Positions 25,211 through 33,478 of a DNA stretch of 64,000 nucleotides are shown one piece after another. A model generated the notes under the pieces. The model worked only from the letters and a program-made list of their open reading frames with translations, made no database searches and had not been told where the DNA came from. Made by a program: the position numbers and the translations under genes. Within the stretch, counting starts at the first letter, position 1. Each line of letters opens with the position of its first letter. The stretch spans positions 3,782,001 to 3,846,000 of the forward strand of contig NZ_CP028271.1 of NCBI RefSeq assembly GCF_009914055.1, in the 5' to 3' direction. The stretch is from Mixta intestinalis (GTDB lineage: Bacteria; Pseudomonadota; Gammaproteobacteria; Enterobacterales; Enterobacteriaceae).

Positions 25211-25900
25211 CTATAAATTTATCCGCACGCTGCCGTCCTGACTGACGCTGCCGTTTACCAGCTGACCCGATTTCATCCGTATCCGTATCGTTCCGTTAAC
25301 CGCCGCGTTATCCAGCGCTTTGCCTTTGGCGACGATATGAAAACCCGCTCCGTAGGCGATAACGTCAACCTCATCGCCGCGCTTAATACGCCAGCTTTTA
25401 CGCAGCTGGCTTTCGGTTAGCGGCTGCCCGGCGCGTAACGCACGGGTTAATACCGCGCCGGTAAGCGGTTCCGGCTGCGTCAGCACGCCTGCTGGCAGGC
25501 TGGCCAGCGAACCGCTACGCCTGACCAGATCCTGCTGGCTCAGTACGCTGCCCGCTTTCAGGTCGCGTGCGGCGGCCCACCAGCTGCCTTCCGCCTCAAT
25601 CCGTACCTGGATAAAGGTTTTTTTATCACCGCACTGCGCCACTACCGTTCTGTTGCCGGTCAGACGCTGACCACCGCTCAGGGAAAGCTGCGGCTCGTTG
25701 CATAGCGCTGTCAGCTTCTCCGGGGCGGTTAACAGCACCGCACGGCGCGTAATATGTTGCTGGCTTCGATCGCTGCTGCCGTTCAATAGCTGATTAATTT
25801 TTACTGTCAGCGAATCATTATTATCTTGTGCCGGTAAAGTAAAAGAGATGAAAAATAAAGGTAATAATATTTTCCGCCAGTAATAACATCTGGTTTTCAT
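25211..25900 (-). CDS. flgA: P-ring assembly chaperone FlgA
   Basis: Periplasmic chaperone needed for FlgI to form the P ring. The start MKTRCYYWRKILLPLFFISF (25900) gives a signal peptide; the longer frame to 26020 adds 40 residues lacking support. The 229-residue protein has a C-terminal SAF domain (about 115-225) with ARDLKAGSVLSQQDL and RAGQPLTESQLRKSW. It is divergent from flgB, the standard arrangement. The upstream 255 bp probably hold class II promoters for both directions. Confidence 0.92.
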   Translation of the reverse strand: MKTRCYYWRKILLPLFFISFTLPAQDNNDSLTVKINQLLNGSSDRSQQHITRRAVLLTAPEKLTALCNEPQLSLSGGQRLTGNRTVVAQCGDKKTFIQVRIEAEGSWWAAARDLKAGSVLSQQDLVRRSGSLASLPAGVLTQPEPLTGAVLTRALRAGQPLTESQLRKSWRIKRGDEVDVIAYGAGFHIVAKGKALDNAAVNGTIRIRMKSGQLVNGSVSQDGSVRINL

Positions 25901-26016
25901 GCTAATTCCGGCCCGGTGAGTATAATTGAGAATAAGATGATTTATTCGCCTAAGTCTTCCGTAGTGTAGCGCTAACCTGACATAAATAAATGGTTTAAAT
26001 AGTGGTATGAATGTCG

Positions 26017-26028
26017 CCATTTAAATGG
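26017..26028. promoter_or_regulatory. Palindrome in flgA-flgB control region, possible FlhDC site
   Basis: CCATTTAAATGG is a perfect 12-bp palindrome midway between divergent flgA and flgB. It is followed by ATAGCG and preceded by TTTAAATAG; AAATAGC-like words are parts of FlhDC boxes. The assignment is tentative. Confidence 0.35.
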
Positions 26029-26155
26029 ATAGCGCTCTTTTTCCTAATTAGTCGTTTAAAAGCTATAATATTTGTCTTATTTTCAAGGTATAGATTATTT
26101 ACGATCGCCTATATAGTCCTCTGCGTTAATCTCCGTGTAAAAGGCCAGTCTTGTC

Positions 26156-26569
26156 ATGATTGATAAACTCGATAAGGCACTATTTTTTCAGCAGGAAGCG
26201 TTGAGTTTACTCACCCGCCGGCAGGATATTTTAGCCTCGAATATCGCAAATGCCGATACGCCGGGTTATTTAGCCAGGGATATCGATTTTTCTCAGCAGC
26301 TTAAACAGGCCGTGGCTCAGGAACGCCAACGTACTGAGCCGTTGACGCTGAGCCTGACCTCCTCCGGACATATTCCGGCGAAGGCGACGGTGTTTAACCA
26401 GACCGAATTATTATATCGGATTCCCGATCAGCCAAGCGCTGACGGCAATACCGTTGATATGGATCGTGAGCGGGTTAATTTCGCTGACAATAACATTAAA
26501 TATCAAACCAGTTTAACCATACTCGGTTCCCAGATTAAAGGGATGATGAGCGTTATTGGTCAGGGCTAA
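26156..26569 (+). CDS. flgB: Proximal rod protein FlgB
   Basis: Proximal rod subunit of the flagellar basal body, exported by the flagellar type III system. It is 137 residues long. The N-terminal rod motif LTRRQDILASNIANADTPGY (about 18-38) and the C-terminal NNIKYQTSLTILGSQIKGM helix are present. It is first in the run flgBCDEFGHIJ, which has gaps of 5 to about 70 bp and no strong terminator. Confidence 0.95.
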   Translation: MIDKLDKALFFQQEALSLLTRRQDILASNIANADTPGYLARDIDFSQQLKQAVAQERQRTEPLTLSLTSSGHIPAKATVFNQTELLYRIPDQPSADGNTVDMDRERVNFADNNIKYQTSLTILGSQIKGMMSVIGQG

Positions 26570-26574
26570 TTATC

Positions 26575-26979
26575 ATGTCTTTATTCAGCATCTTTGAAAT
26601 ATCAGGATCGGCGTTGACGGCACAGTCAAAAAGGCTGAACGTCAGCGCCAGCAATATGGCAAATGCTGACAGCGTTGCCGGGCCGGATGGTACGCCTTAT
26701 CGTGCGCGTCAGGTTGTTTTCCAGGTTGATCGGGCAGCCGGCCAGGAAATTGGCGGCGTGCGGGTCAGCGAAATTGTGGAAAGCAATGAGCCGGATCGCC
26801 TGGTCTATGAACCGGGTAATCCGCTGGCGGATGCCAAAGGCTATATACGTATGCCAAACGTCAACGTAGTAGGCGAGATGGTCAATACCATTTCTGCTTC
26901 ACGTAGCTATCAGGCCAATGTGGAAGTGATGAACACCGCCAAGGCGATGATGATGAAAACACTGACGCTCGGTCAATAA
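26575..26979 (+). CDS. flgC: Proximal rod protein FlgC
   Basis: Proximal rod protein (134 residues). The N-terminal SGSALTAQSKRLNVSASNMA and C-terminal RSYQANVEVMNTAKAMMMK helices form the coiled-coil shared by axial proteins. The middle carries GPDGTPYRARQVVFQ. It starts 5 bp after flgB and precedes flgD by 11 bp. Confidence 0.96.
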   Translation: MSLFSIFEISGSALTAQSKRLNVSASNMANADSVAGPDGTPYRARQVVFQVDRAAGQEIGGVRVSEIVESNEPDRLVYEPGNPLADAKGYIRMPNVNVVGEMVNTISASRSYQANVEVMNTAKAMMMKTLTLGQ

Positions 26980-26990
26980 GGAGAGTTGAA

Positions 26991-27662
26991 ATGGCCGTTT
27001 CGCCAGTTACCACTAATTACGCTGCCACCAATAACGCCACTGCTACCAGCACCAATGGTTCCTCGATTGAAGATATCACCAATAACTTTATGAATCTGCT
27101 GGTAGCGCAGATGCAGAACCAGGATCCGACCAATCCCATGGATAACAACCAGCTGACCTCGCTGATGGCGCAGTTTAATACTGCCGCAGGCGTTCAGCAG
27201 CTGAATAGTACGGTGGGTGCGGTAGGCGGCGTGATATCAGATATGTTGCAGTTAAATACTACCCAGTGGATTGGACGTACTGTCCTGATCGAAGGGGATA
27301 CCAACATTACAACTGAAGACGGCGAATTTGCTTTTGCGCTGGGCAGCGATGCTGACAGCGTCAAAGTGGTGCTGACCGATAGCGCCGGTAACAGCTATAC
27401 CGCCGAGTTAAAAGATGTGAAGGCGGGCGTACATCAATACAGCCTCGACGATTTGACCGGTTTTCAGCCAGCGAAGCCAGGCTTCGATAATGGCGAAAGT
27501 TACAAAGTTACCTATAGCGCAACGAATGCTCAGGGTTCTCCGGTCATTCTTTCGCTTAAGCAAGCCAAGGTTGAAGGCGTTGCCCTTATTCAGAACCAGG
27601 CCATTCTGCAGCTCGGTGTCGATGGTACCGCAGGCCTGGGTAATATCTATCTAGTTAAGTAA
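26991..27662 (+). CDS. flgD: Hook scaffolding protein FlgD
   Basis: Hook cap needed for FlgE polymerisation; shed when the hook is complete. It is 223 residues long. The N-terminal block NNFMNLLVAQMQNQDPTNPM (about 29-50) and the Gln-rich SLMAQFNTAAGVQQLN are family hallmarks; the C-terminal half forms the beta/Tudor-like domain with GIxQP-like QNQAILQLGVDG at the end. An Asn/Thr-rich stretch at residues 9-27 is typical of the disordered export signal. Confidence 0.95.
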   Translation: MAVSPVTTNYAATNNATATSTNGSSIEDITNNFMNLLVAQMQNQDPTNPMDNNQLTSLMAQFNTAAGVQQLNSTVGAVGGVISDMLQLNTTQWIGRTVLIEGDTNITTEDGEFAFALGSDADSVKVVLTDSAGNSYTAELKDVKAGVHQYSLDDLTGFQPAKPGFDNGESYKVTYSATNAQGSPVILSLKQAKVEGVALIQNQAILQLGVDGTAGLGNIYLVK

Positions 27663-27705
27663 TGTCTGTTTCAGCATTGATTGTTAGCAGCCAGGAAGGT
27701 TACGA

Positions 27706-28929
27706 ATGAGTTTTTCACAAGGTCTTAGTGGGCTTAACGCAGCGTCGCAGGCGCTGGACGTTGTCGGCAATAACATTGCCAACTCCCAAACCGTTGGGTT
27801 TAAATCTGGTTCTATCTCTTTTGCCGACGTTTTTGCCGGCTCCCAGATTGGTATGGGTGTGCAGGTTGCTGGGGTTAAACAGAACTTCAACGACGGCGTG
27901 CTGAGCCAGGGCAGCAGCAGCCTGGATATGGGTATCCAGGGCAACGGTTTTTTCCGTCTGGTGGGTGAAGGTGGCCAGGTCTACTACAGCCGTAACGGCC
28001 AATTTAAAACTAATGAAAACGGCTATATCGTCAACGACATGGGGTTACAGCTTACCGGCTATCAGGCGTCCGGTACACCGCCCGCCATTCAACCTGGCGC
28101 TGCGGTAGGCCCGATTCAGATTCCAACCGGCCAGATGCCGGCGCGTGCTTCTGACGAGGGCACCATGAAAGGTAACCTGGATTCCGGCGCTAAGGCCATC
28201 GATCCTAACCTGCCTTTCGATCCAAATGACAGCAACAGCTACAACTCGGTATCAGAAGTTACCGCTTACGACAGTCTCGGCAATCGCCACACGATTAAAG
28301 CTTACTTCGTGAAAACCGGCGACAACGAGTGGAAAGTCTACACCAACGATACTACCGCGCCGGTCACTAACGCTGCGGACGAAGTGCAGTACCAGGAAGC
28401 CACAATCAGCTTTAACAGCTCCGGTGAGCTCACCACCAATCCCGCGAAGGTTGGCGTCGTCAGCTCCGCCTATAACGGTGCGGAAGCGCTTAATTTCCAG
28501 CTTAATATGGCGGGTATGACTCAGCAGGCGACCGCTACCGCGATGGATAACCCGAGCACCACGGGCTATCCGCCGGGTACGCTGAACGGCTATACCCTCG
28601 GTGATAACGGTCAGATTATGGCCTCTTACAGCAACGGCGAACAGCAGCTGCTGGGCCAGGTGGTGCTGGCGAACTTTACTAACGCCGGCGGGCTTGCTTC
28701 CAGCGGTAACAACTGCTGGACAGAAACCCCTGCTTCCGGGCAGCCAGCGATCGGTGTAGCCGGTACCGGCAACCTGGGTAATCTGTATGGCGGTAAGGTC
28801 GAAGCGTCTAACGTCGATCTGAGCCAGGAAATGGTGAACATGATCGTTTTCCAGCGTAACTACCAGTCCAACTCGCAGACGATCAAAACCCAGTCTGAAC
28901 TGTTGCAGACGCTGGTGAACCTCGGCTAA
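27706..28929 (+). CDS. flgE: Flagellar hook protein FlgE
   Basis: Subunit of the flexible hook (407 residues, E. coli 402). The N-terminal axial motif ALDVVGNNIANSQTVGFKSG (about 17-37) and the C-terminal QEMVNMIVFQRNYQSNSQTI helix mark the D0 domain. The central D1/D2 region contains AYDSLGNRHTIKAYF. Position after flgD and length support hook rather than rod protein. Confidence 0.96.
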   Translation: MSFSQGLSGLNAASQALDVVGNNIANSQTVGFKSGSISFADVFAGSQIGMGVQVAGVKQNFNDGVLSQGSSSLDMGIQGNGFFRLVGEGGQVYYSRNGQFKTNENGYIVNDMGLQLTGYQASGTPPAIQPGAAVGPIQIPTGQMPARASDEGTMKGNLDSGAKAIDPNLPFDPNDSNSYNSVSEVTAYDSLGNRHTIKAYFVKTGDNEWKVYTNDTTAPVTNAADEVQYQEATISFNSSGELTTNPAKVGVVSSAYNGAEALNFQLNMAGMTQQATATAMDNPSTTGYPPGTLNGYTLGDNGQIMASYSNGEQQLLGQVVLANFTNAGGLASSGNNCWTETPASGQPAIGVAGTGNLGNLYGGKVEASNVDLSQEMVNMIVFQRNYQSNSQTIKTQSELLQTLVNLG

Positions 28930-28941
28930 CGGCGGAAAGCT

Positions 28942-29691
28942 ATGGATCGCGCAATTTACACTGCCATGGGTGCGGCGAATGCCGCACTTAATCGGCAGGC
29001 TGTCACGGCGAACAATCTGGCGAATGTCTCCACTAACGGTTTCCGCGCGCAGCTTACGGCTTATCGCGCGGTGCCGGTTAATGGCCCTACCGATGCCACG
29101 CGCGTGCTGGTGACGGAATCCACGCCCTACAACGATTACACCATGGGAGCGGTTAACCAGACCGGACGCAGCCTGGACGTGGCGATGCCGCAAAACGGCT
29201 GGCTGGCGGTACAGCTGCCTGACGGCGGTGAAGCCTATACGCGTGACGGCAATATTGAAGTCGATAGCGAAGGGCAGCTGCGCGTCAAAGGCTACCCGCT
29301 GATAGGCGATGGTGGCCCGATTGCCATCCCGCCGCAGGCGCAGGTGACTATCGCGCCGGATGGTTCCGTTACGGCGTTAGGCGCAGGCGATGAGCCTACC
29401 GCGCTGGCGCTGGTAGGACGGCTGAAAACCGTCACCGCGCAGCCTTATCTGCTGCGCAATGGCGATGACGGCCTGTTCCATGTCGATCCTGCCCAGCAGG
29501 AAAATCCGGTATTGCCTGCCGATCCTGAGCTGCGTCTGATGCCCGGCGCGCTGGAAAGCAGCAACGTCAGTCCGGTAAAAGCGATGGTGGAGATGATCTC
29601 CACGGCGCGCGGCTTCGATATGCAGATGAAAGTGATCGCCGCCGTCAATGAAAACGAAAAAAATGCTAATCAACTGCTTAGCATGAGTTAA
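28942..29691 (+). CDS. flgF: Proximal rod protein FlgF
   Basis: Proximal rod protein (249 residues). It starts MDRAIYTAMGAANAALNRQA and carries NNLANVSTNGFRAQ and YTRDGNIEVDSEGQL. The C-terminus MISTARGFDMQMKVI is the usual axial helix. It starts 12 bp after flgE and 23 bp before flgG, its paralogue. Confidence 0.95.
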   Translation: MDRAIYTAMGAANAALNRQAVTANNLANVSTNGFRAQLTAYRAVPVNGPTDATRVLVTESTPYNDYTMGAVNQTGRSLDVAMPQNGWLAVQLPDGGEAYTRDGNIEVDSEGQLRVKGYPLIGDGGPIAIPPQAQVTIAPDGSVTALGAGDEPTALALVGRLKTVTAQPYLLRNGDDGLFHVDPAQQENPVLPADPELRLMPGALESSNVSPVKAMVEMISTARGFDMQMKVIAAVNENEKNANQLLSMS

Positions 29692-29714
29692 TAACCGGCA
29701 AGGAGAAGCCTGCC

Positions 29715-30497
29715 ATGATGCGAGCCTTATGGATTGCCAAAACTGGTCTGGAAGCACAGCAGACCAATATGGACGTCATTACCAATAACCTGGCGAACGT
29801 CAGCACCAACGGATTTAAGCGCCAGCGCGCGGTATTCGAAGATCTGCTCTACCAAACGCTGCGTCAGCCGGGCGCGCAATCTTCAGAACAGACGACAATC
29901 CCTTCTGGCTTGCAGGTGGGCACCGGCGTTCGTCCGGTAGCCACCGAGCGTATTCATAGCCAGGGCGGCATGACGCAAACCAGTAACTCTAAAGATGTCG
30001 CGATCAGCGGGCAGGGCTTTTTCCAGGTCCTGCTGCCGGATGGCACTACCGCTTATACCCGCGACGGTGCGTTTCAGATCGATCAGAACGGCCAGCTGGT
30101 AACCGCTAACGGCTACCCGATCCAGCCTGCAATTACCCTGCCGCAGGATGCCGACACCCTGACCATTGGCAGCGATGGCCTGGTCAGCGTTACCCAGGCG
30201 GGGCAGACCGCACCGCAGCAGGTAGGGCAGCTAACGCTGGCGACCTTTATCAATGATTCTGGTCTGGAAAGTATTGGTGAAAACCTCTATCGCGAAACAC
30301 AGTCTTCCGGTGCGCCGAATGAAACCACGCCGGGTCTGAACGGCGGCGGCTCGCTGAAGCAGGGCTACGTGGAAACTTCCAACGTGAACGTTGCGGAAGA
30401 ACTGGTCAATATGATTCAGACGCAGCGCGCCTATGAAATCAACAGCAAAGCGGTCTCCACCTCCGATCAGATGCTTCAGCGTCTGGCACAAATCTGA
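29715..30497 (+). CDS. flgG: Distal rod protein FlgG
   Basis: Distal rod subunit (260 residues, as in E. coli). N-terminus MRALWIAKTGLEAQQ, axial motif NNLANVSTNGFKRQRAVFED with the FlgG-specific insertion that follows it, and C-terminal ELVNMIQTQRAYEINSKAVS. An adjacent ATG at 29715 gives MMRAL and the second Met is also possible. It sits between flgF and flgH. Confidence 0.96.
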   Translation: MMRALWIAKTGLEAQQTNMDVITNNLANVSTNGFKRQRAVFEDLLYQTLRQPGAQSSEQTTIPSGLQVGTGVRPVATERIHSQGGMTQTSNSKDVAISGQGFFQVLLPDGTTAYTRDGAFQIDQNGQLVTANGYPIQPAITLPQDADTLTIGSDGLVSVTQAGQTAPQQVGQLTLATFINDSGLESIGENLYRETQSSGAPNETTPGLNGGGSLKQGYVETSNVNVAEELVNMIQTQRAYEINSKAVSTSDQMLQRLAQI

Positions 30498-30567
30498 TCG
30501 TAGCGGGAGCAGGGCGGCGGTCTGCTGGCCGCGCCCGCTTTTAACCGTATTTACCGTAGTGAATATC

Positions 30568-31320
30568 ATGATAAATCCGCCTGTATCCGCACGACCCGCC
30601 GCGCGTCAAGCCTCTCTCCACCGCGCCTTGTTCTCTCCGGTTCGCCTGTCGGCGTTGCTGATGCTGGGTACACTGCTGTCAGGCTGCGGTACTTATATTC
30701 ATAAGCCGTTAGTGAACGGTGTTACCAGCGCCAGCCCGATGCCGTCTGCGCCGTCGATGGTGAACGGTTCGATATTTCAGACAGGCCAGGCGATGAACTA
30801 CGGCTATCAGCCGCTGTTTGAAGATCGGCGACCGCGCAACGTCGGCGATACGCTCACCATTCTGCTACAGGAAAACGTCAGCGCCAGCAAAAGCTCTTCG
30901 GCTAATGCCTCTAAAGGCGGCTCGGTGGGGCTGGGCTTCAGCGCCATGCCGCGCTTTATGAGCGGGCTATTCGGTGGCGATCGGGCAAATACCTCTATCG
31001 AAGGCGATAACGATTTCTCCGGCAAAGGCGGCGCGGCGGCTAAAAACGCCTTTAGCGGCACCATTACCGTAACCGTTCGGGAGGTGCTGGTGAACGGCAA
31101 CCTGGCGGTAGTGGGTGAAAAACAGATCGCCATTAATCAGGGCACCGAATACATCCGTTTTTCCGGCGTCGTCAACCCGCGCACCATCAGCGGCAACAAT
31201 ACGGTCATTTCCACCCAGGTGGCTGACGCCCGTATTGAGTACTCAGGAACCGGCTATATCAACGAGGCGCAGCAGATGGGCTGGCTTCAGCGTTTGTTCC
31301 TCAATCTTTCACCTTTATGA
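30568..31320 (+). CDS. flgH: L-ring lipoprotein FlgH
   Basis: Forms the outer-membrane L ring around the rod. The start MINPPVSARPAARQ is used; the frame is open further upstream into flgG but without family support. The lipobox LLSGC places the lipid Cys at residue 40, so the region before the hydrophobic core is about 26 residues long, longer than in Salmonella (whole signal 21). The mature part is highly conserved: NYGYQPLFEDRRPRN, VSASKSSSANAS and FIRFSGVVNPRTISG-like blocks. Length is 250 residues. Confidence 0.93.
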   Translation: MINPPVSARPAARQASLHRALFSPVRLSALLMLGTLLSGCGTYIHKPLVNGVTSASPMPSAPSMVNGSIFQTGQAMNYGYQPLFEDRRPRNVGDTLTILLQENVSASKSSSANASKGGSVGLGFSAMPRFMSGLFGGDRANTSIEGDNDFSGKGGAAAKNAFSGTITVTVREVLVNGNLAVVGEKQIAINQGTEYIRFSGVVNPRTISGNNTVISTQVADARIEYSGTGYINEAQQMGWLQRLFLNLSPL

Positions 31321-31330
31321 CGGGCGGCTT

Positions 31331-32452
31331 ATGAAAATGCTATCGCATCGCGCTTTTCTGAATGCGCTCTGTCTCTGTCTGAGCCTGCTGTTAATTCCGT
31401 CAGGCTATGCGGAACGTATTCGTGATCTCACCACATTACAGGGCGTGCGCAGCAACTCGCTGCTGGGCTACGGTCTGGTTGTCGGGCTGGATGGCACCGG
31501 TGACCAGACGATGCAGACGCCGTTTACCACCCAAAGCCTGAACAATATGCTGTCGCAGCTGGGCATTACCGTTCCGCCCGGCACCAATATGCAGCTAAAG
31601 AATGTTGCCGCAGTGATGGTTACCGCTGACTTACCGCCGTTTGCCCGTCCAGGGGAAAAAATCGACGTGGTGGTTTCGTCAATGGGTAACGCCAAAAGCC
31701 TGCGCGGCGGTACGTTGCTGATGACGCCGCTGAAAGGGGTGGACAATCAAATTTACGCGCTGGCGCAGGGCAACCTGCTGGTTTCCGGTGCCGGAGCGCA
31801 AAGCGGCGGCAGCCGGGTACAGGTTAATCAGCTTAACGGCGCTCGCATCAGCGGCGGCGCAACCGTTGAACGCGAAGTGGCAACCCAGTTCGGTACGGAA
31901 AATGTGCTGCGTCTTCAGCTTAACCGGGAAGACTTTGGCCTTGCCCAACGCATCAGCGATGAAATCAACCGCCGCTACGGTGGTGGTGTCGCCATGGCGG
32001 AAAACGCCCGCGTTATTAAACTGTTTGCACCGATCAGCAGCGCGGAAAAAGTGCGCTTCCTTGCGGGTATCCAGGATATTCCGATTAAAGCCGGGCCGAT
32101 TGAGGCTCGCGTAATTGTTAACTCCCGTACCGGCTCGGTGGTTATCAACCGCCACGTCACGCTGGATGCCTGCGCCGTGGCACAGGGCGACCTGTCGGTG
32201 GAAATCTCTCAGACCAACCAGGTCAGCCAGCCGGATACGCCACTGGCAGGCGGGCAGACGGTAGTGGTGCCCGATACGCAAATTTCGCTGCGTGAACAGG
32301 GCGGCTCGCTACAACGGGTGAACACCAGCGCCGATCTGAACGCCGTTATCCGGGCGCTGAACAGCCTGGGCGCTACGCCAAACGATCTGATGTCGATACT
32401 GCAATCAATGAAAAGCGCAGGCTGCCTGAATGCGAAACTGGAGATGAACTGA
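31331..32452 (+). CDS. flgI: P-ring protein FlgI
   Basis: Periplasmic P-ring subunit, assembled with the aid of FlgA. The start MKMLSHRAFL at 31331 gives a signal peptide with cleavage after GYA (about residue 27); the mature start ERIRDLTTLQGVRSN is the family hallmark. At 373 residues it is the usual length. The C-terminal LNAVIRALNSLGATPNDLM block is present. Its stop overlaps the flgJ start by one base. Confidence 0.95.
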   Translation: MKMLSHRAFLNALCLCLSLLLIPSGYAERIRDLTTLQGVRSNSLLGYGLVVGLDGTGDQTMQTPFTTQSLNNMLSQLGITVPPGTNMQLKNVAAVMVTADLPPFARPGEKIDVVVSSMGNAKSLRGGTLLMTPLKGVDNQIYALAQGNLLVSGAGAQSGGSRVQVNQLNGARISGGATVEREVATQFGTENVLRLQLNREDFGLAQRISDEINRRYGGGVAMAENARVIKLFAPISSAEKVRFLAGIQDIPIKAGPIEARVIVNSRTGSVVINRHVTLDACAVAQGDLSVEISQTNQVSQPDTPLAGGQTVVVPDTQISLREQGGSLQRVNTSADLNAVIRALNSLGATPNDLMSILQSMKSAGCLNAKLEMN

Positions 32453-33375
32453 TGAAAAGTTCGTTGATGACGCAGAGCGCGGCGTTTGACGCCCGCGCGC
32501 TCGATAAGCTGAAACAGGTAGCGAAACAGGATGCGCAGCGCGGCTTACGCGCTGCGGCACAGCAGATGGAAGGCCTGTTCGTACAGATGATGATGAAAAG
32601 CATGCGGGATGCCAGCTTTAAAGACGGCCTGTTTAATTCACAGCAGACCGAAATGTTTACCGCCATGTACGATCAGCAGCTCTCGCAGGATTTAGCGGCA
32701 CAGGGCCAACTGGGTCTGGCCGATAAGCTGGTCGAGCAGATGGGCGGCGAGGCGGCAAAAACGTCCGGCGGTACGCCGGTGGCGCTGTCGCTGCGTCAGG
32801 CGTTGCCAAAACGCACGCTGAGCCAGCAAACCACGCCGCTACCCGCCGTCACGCCCGCCGCCTCGTTAACCACCGGAGGCGGCAGTTTTGTCTCACGCCT
32901 GCTGTCGCCCGCGATGGATGTTTCGCGGCGCACGGGTATTCCGCATCAGCTGATCCTGGCGCAGGCGGCGCTGGAGTCCGGCTGGGGCAACCGGGAAATT
33001 CGTCAGCAGAATGGCCAGCCGAGCTACAACCTGTTCGGTATCAAAGCGACGCCGGACTGGAAAGGCGCTACCACGGAAATCACCACAACTGAATATATCA
33101 ACGGCAAGGCGCAGAAAGTTAAGGCGGCCTTCCGGGTTTACAGCTCTTACGCCGAGGCGCTGCATGACTATAGTTCGCTGCTGGTACGCCATAATCGCTA
33201 CCAGCCGGTGATGCAGGCGAAAACGCCGGAGCAGGCGGCTCACGCATTGCAAAAAGGCGGCTATGCTACCGATCCAAATTATGCCAAAAAATTGATCGAT
33301 ATTATGCAACAAATAAAAACAAATATTAAACAGGCTGCCAAAGTTTATAAAAACGATCTGAATTCAATATTTTGA
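32452..33375 (+). CDS. flgJ: Rod cap and peptidoglycan hydrolase FlgJ
   Basis: Bifunctional protein of 307 residues. The N-terminal half (about 25-105, QMEGLFVQMMMKSMRDASF) caps the growing rod. The C-terminal half (about 150-300) is a glucosaminidase-type hydrolase with ILAQAALESGWGNREI and NLFGIKA, which opens the wall for the rod. A Thr/Pro-rich linker joins the two. It ends the flgB operon; a FliA promoter for flgKL follows within 11 bp. Confidence 0.95.
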   Translation: MKSSLMTQSAAFDARALDKLKQVAKQDAQRGLRAAAQQMEGLFVQMMMKSMRDASFKDGLFNSQQTEMFTAMYDQQLSQDLAAQGQLGLADKLVEQMGGEAAKTSGGTPVALSLRQALPKRTLSQQTTPLPAVTPAASLTTGGGSFVSRLLSPAMDVSRRTGIPHQLILAQAALESGWGNREIRQQNGQPSYNLFGIKATPDWKGATTEITTTEYINGKAQKVKAAFRVYSSYAEALHDYSSLLVRHNRYQPVMQAKTPEQAAHALQKGGYATDPNYAKKLIDIMQQIKTNIKQAAKVYKNDLNSIF

Positions 33376-33385
33376 CAAAATGGGG

Positions 33386-33412
33386 TTTAGCAAATTTCTG
33401 ATACGCCGATAT
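33386..33412 (+). promoter_or_regulatory. FliA (sigma28) promoter of flgKL
   Basis: TTTA (33386-33389), 15 bases, GCCGATAT (33405-33412), 66 bp before flgK. The -10 matches consensus at 7 of 8 bases. It is the clearest of the four FliA-type sites found here. Confidence 0.85.
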
Positions 33413-33478
33413 ATATATAAGGCTGTTTCTGAACTCTATTTTTTACGAATTTTCGCATTAATGGAACGCGGGTGATCT

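Noticed and set aside
28252..29193. Long minus-strand open frame (313 codons) opposite flgE-flgF
   Set aside because: It lies wholly opposite two well-recognised genes. Its composition (many His, Arg, Val) is that of a GC-rich antisense frame, with no family resemblance.
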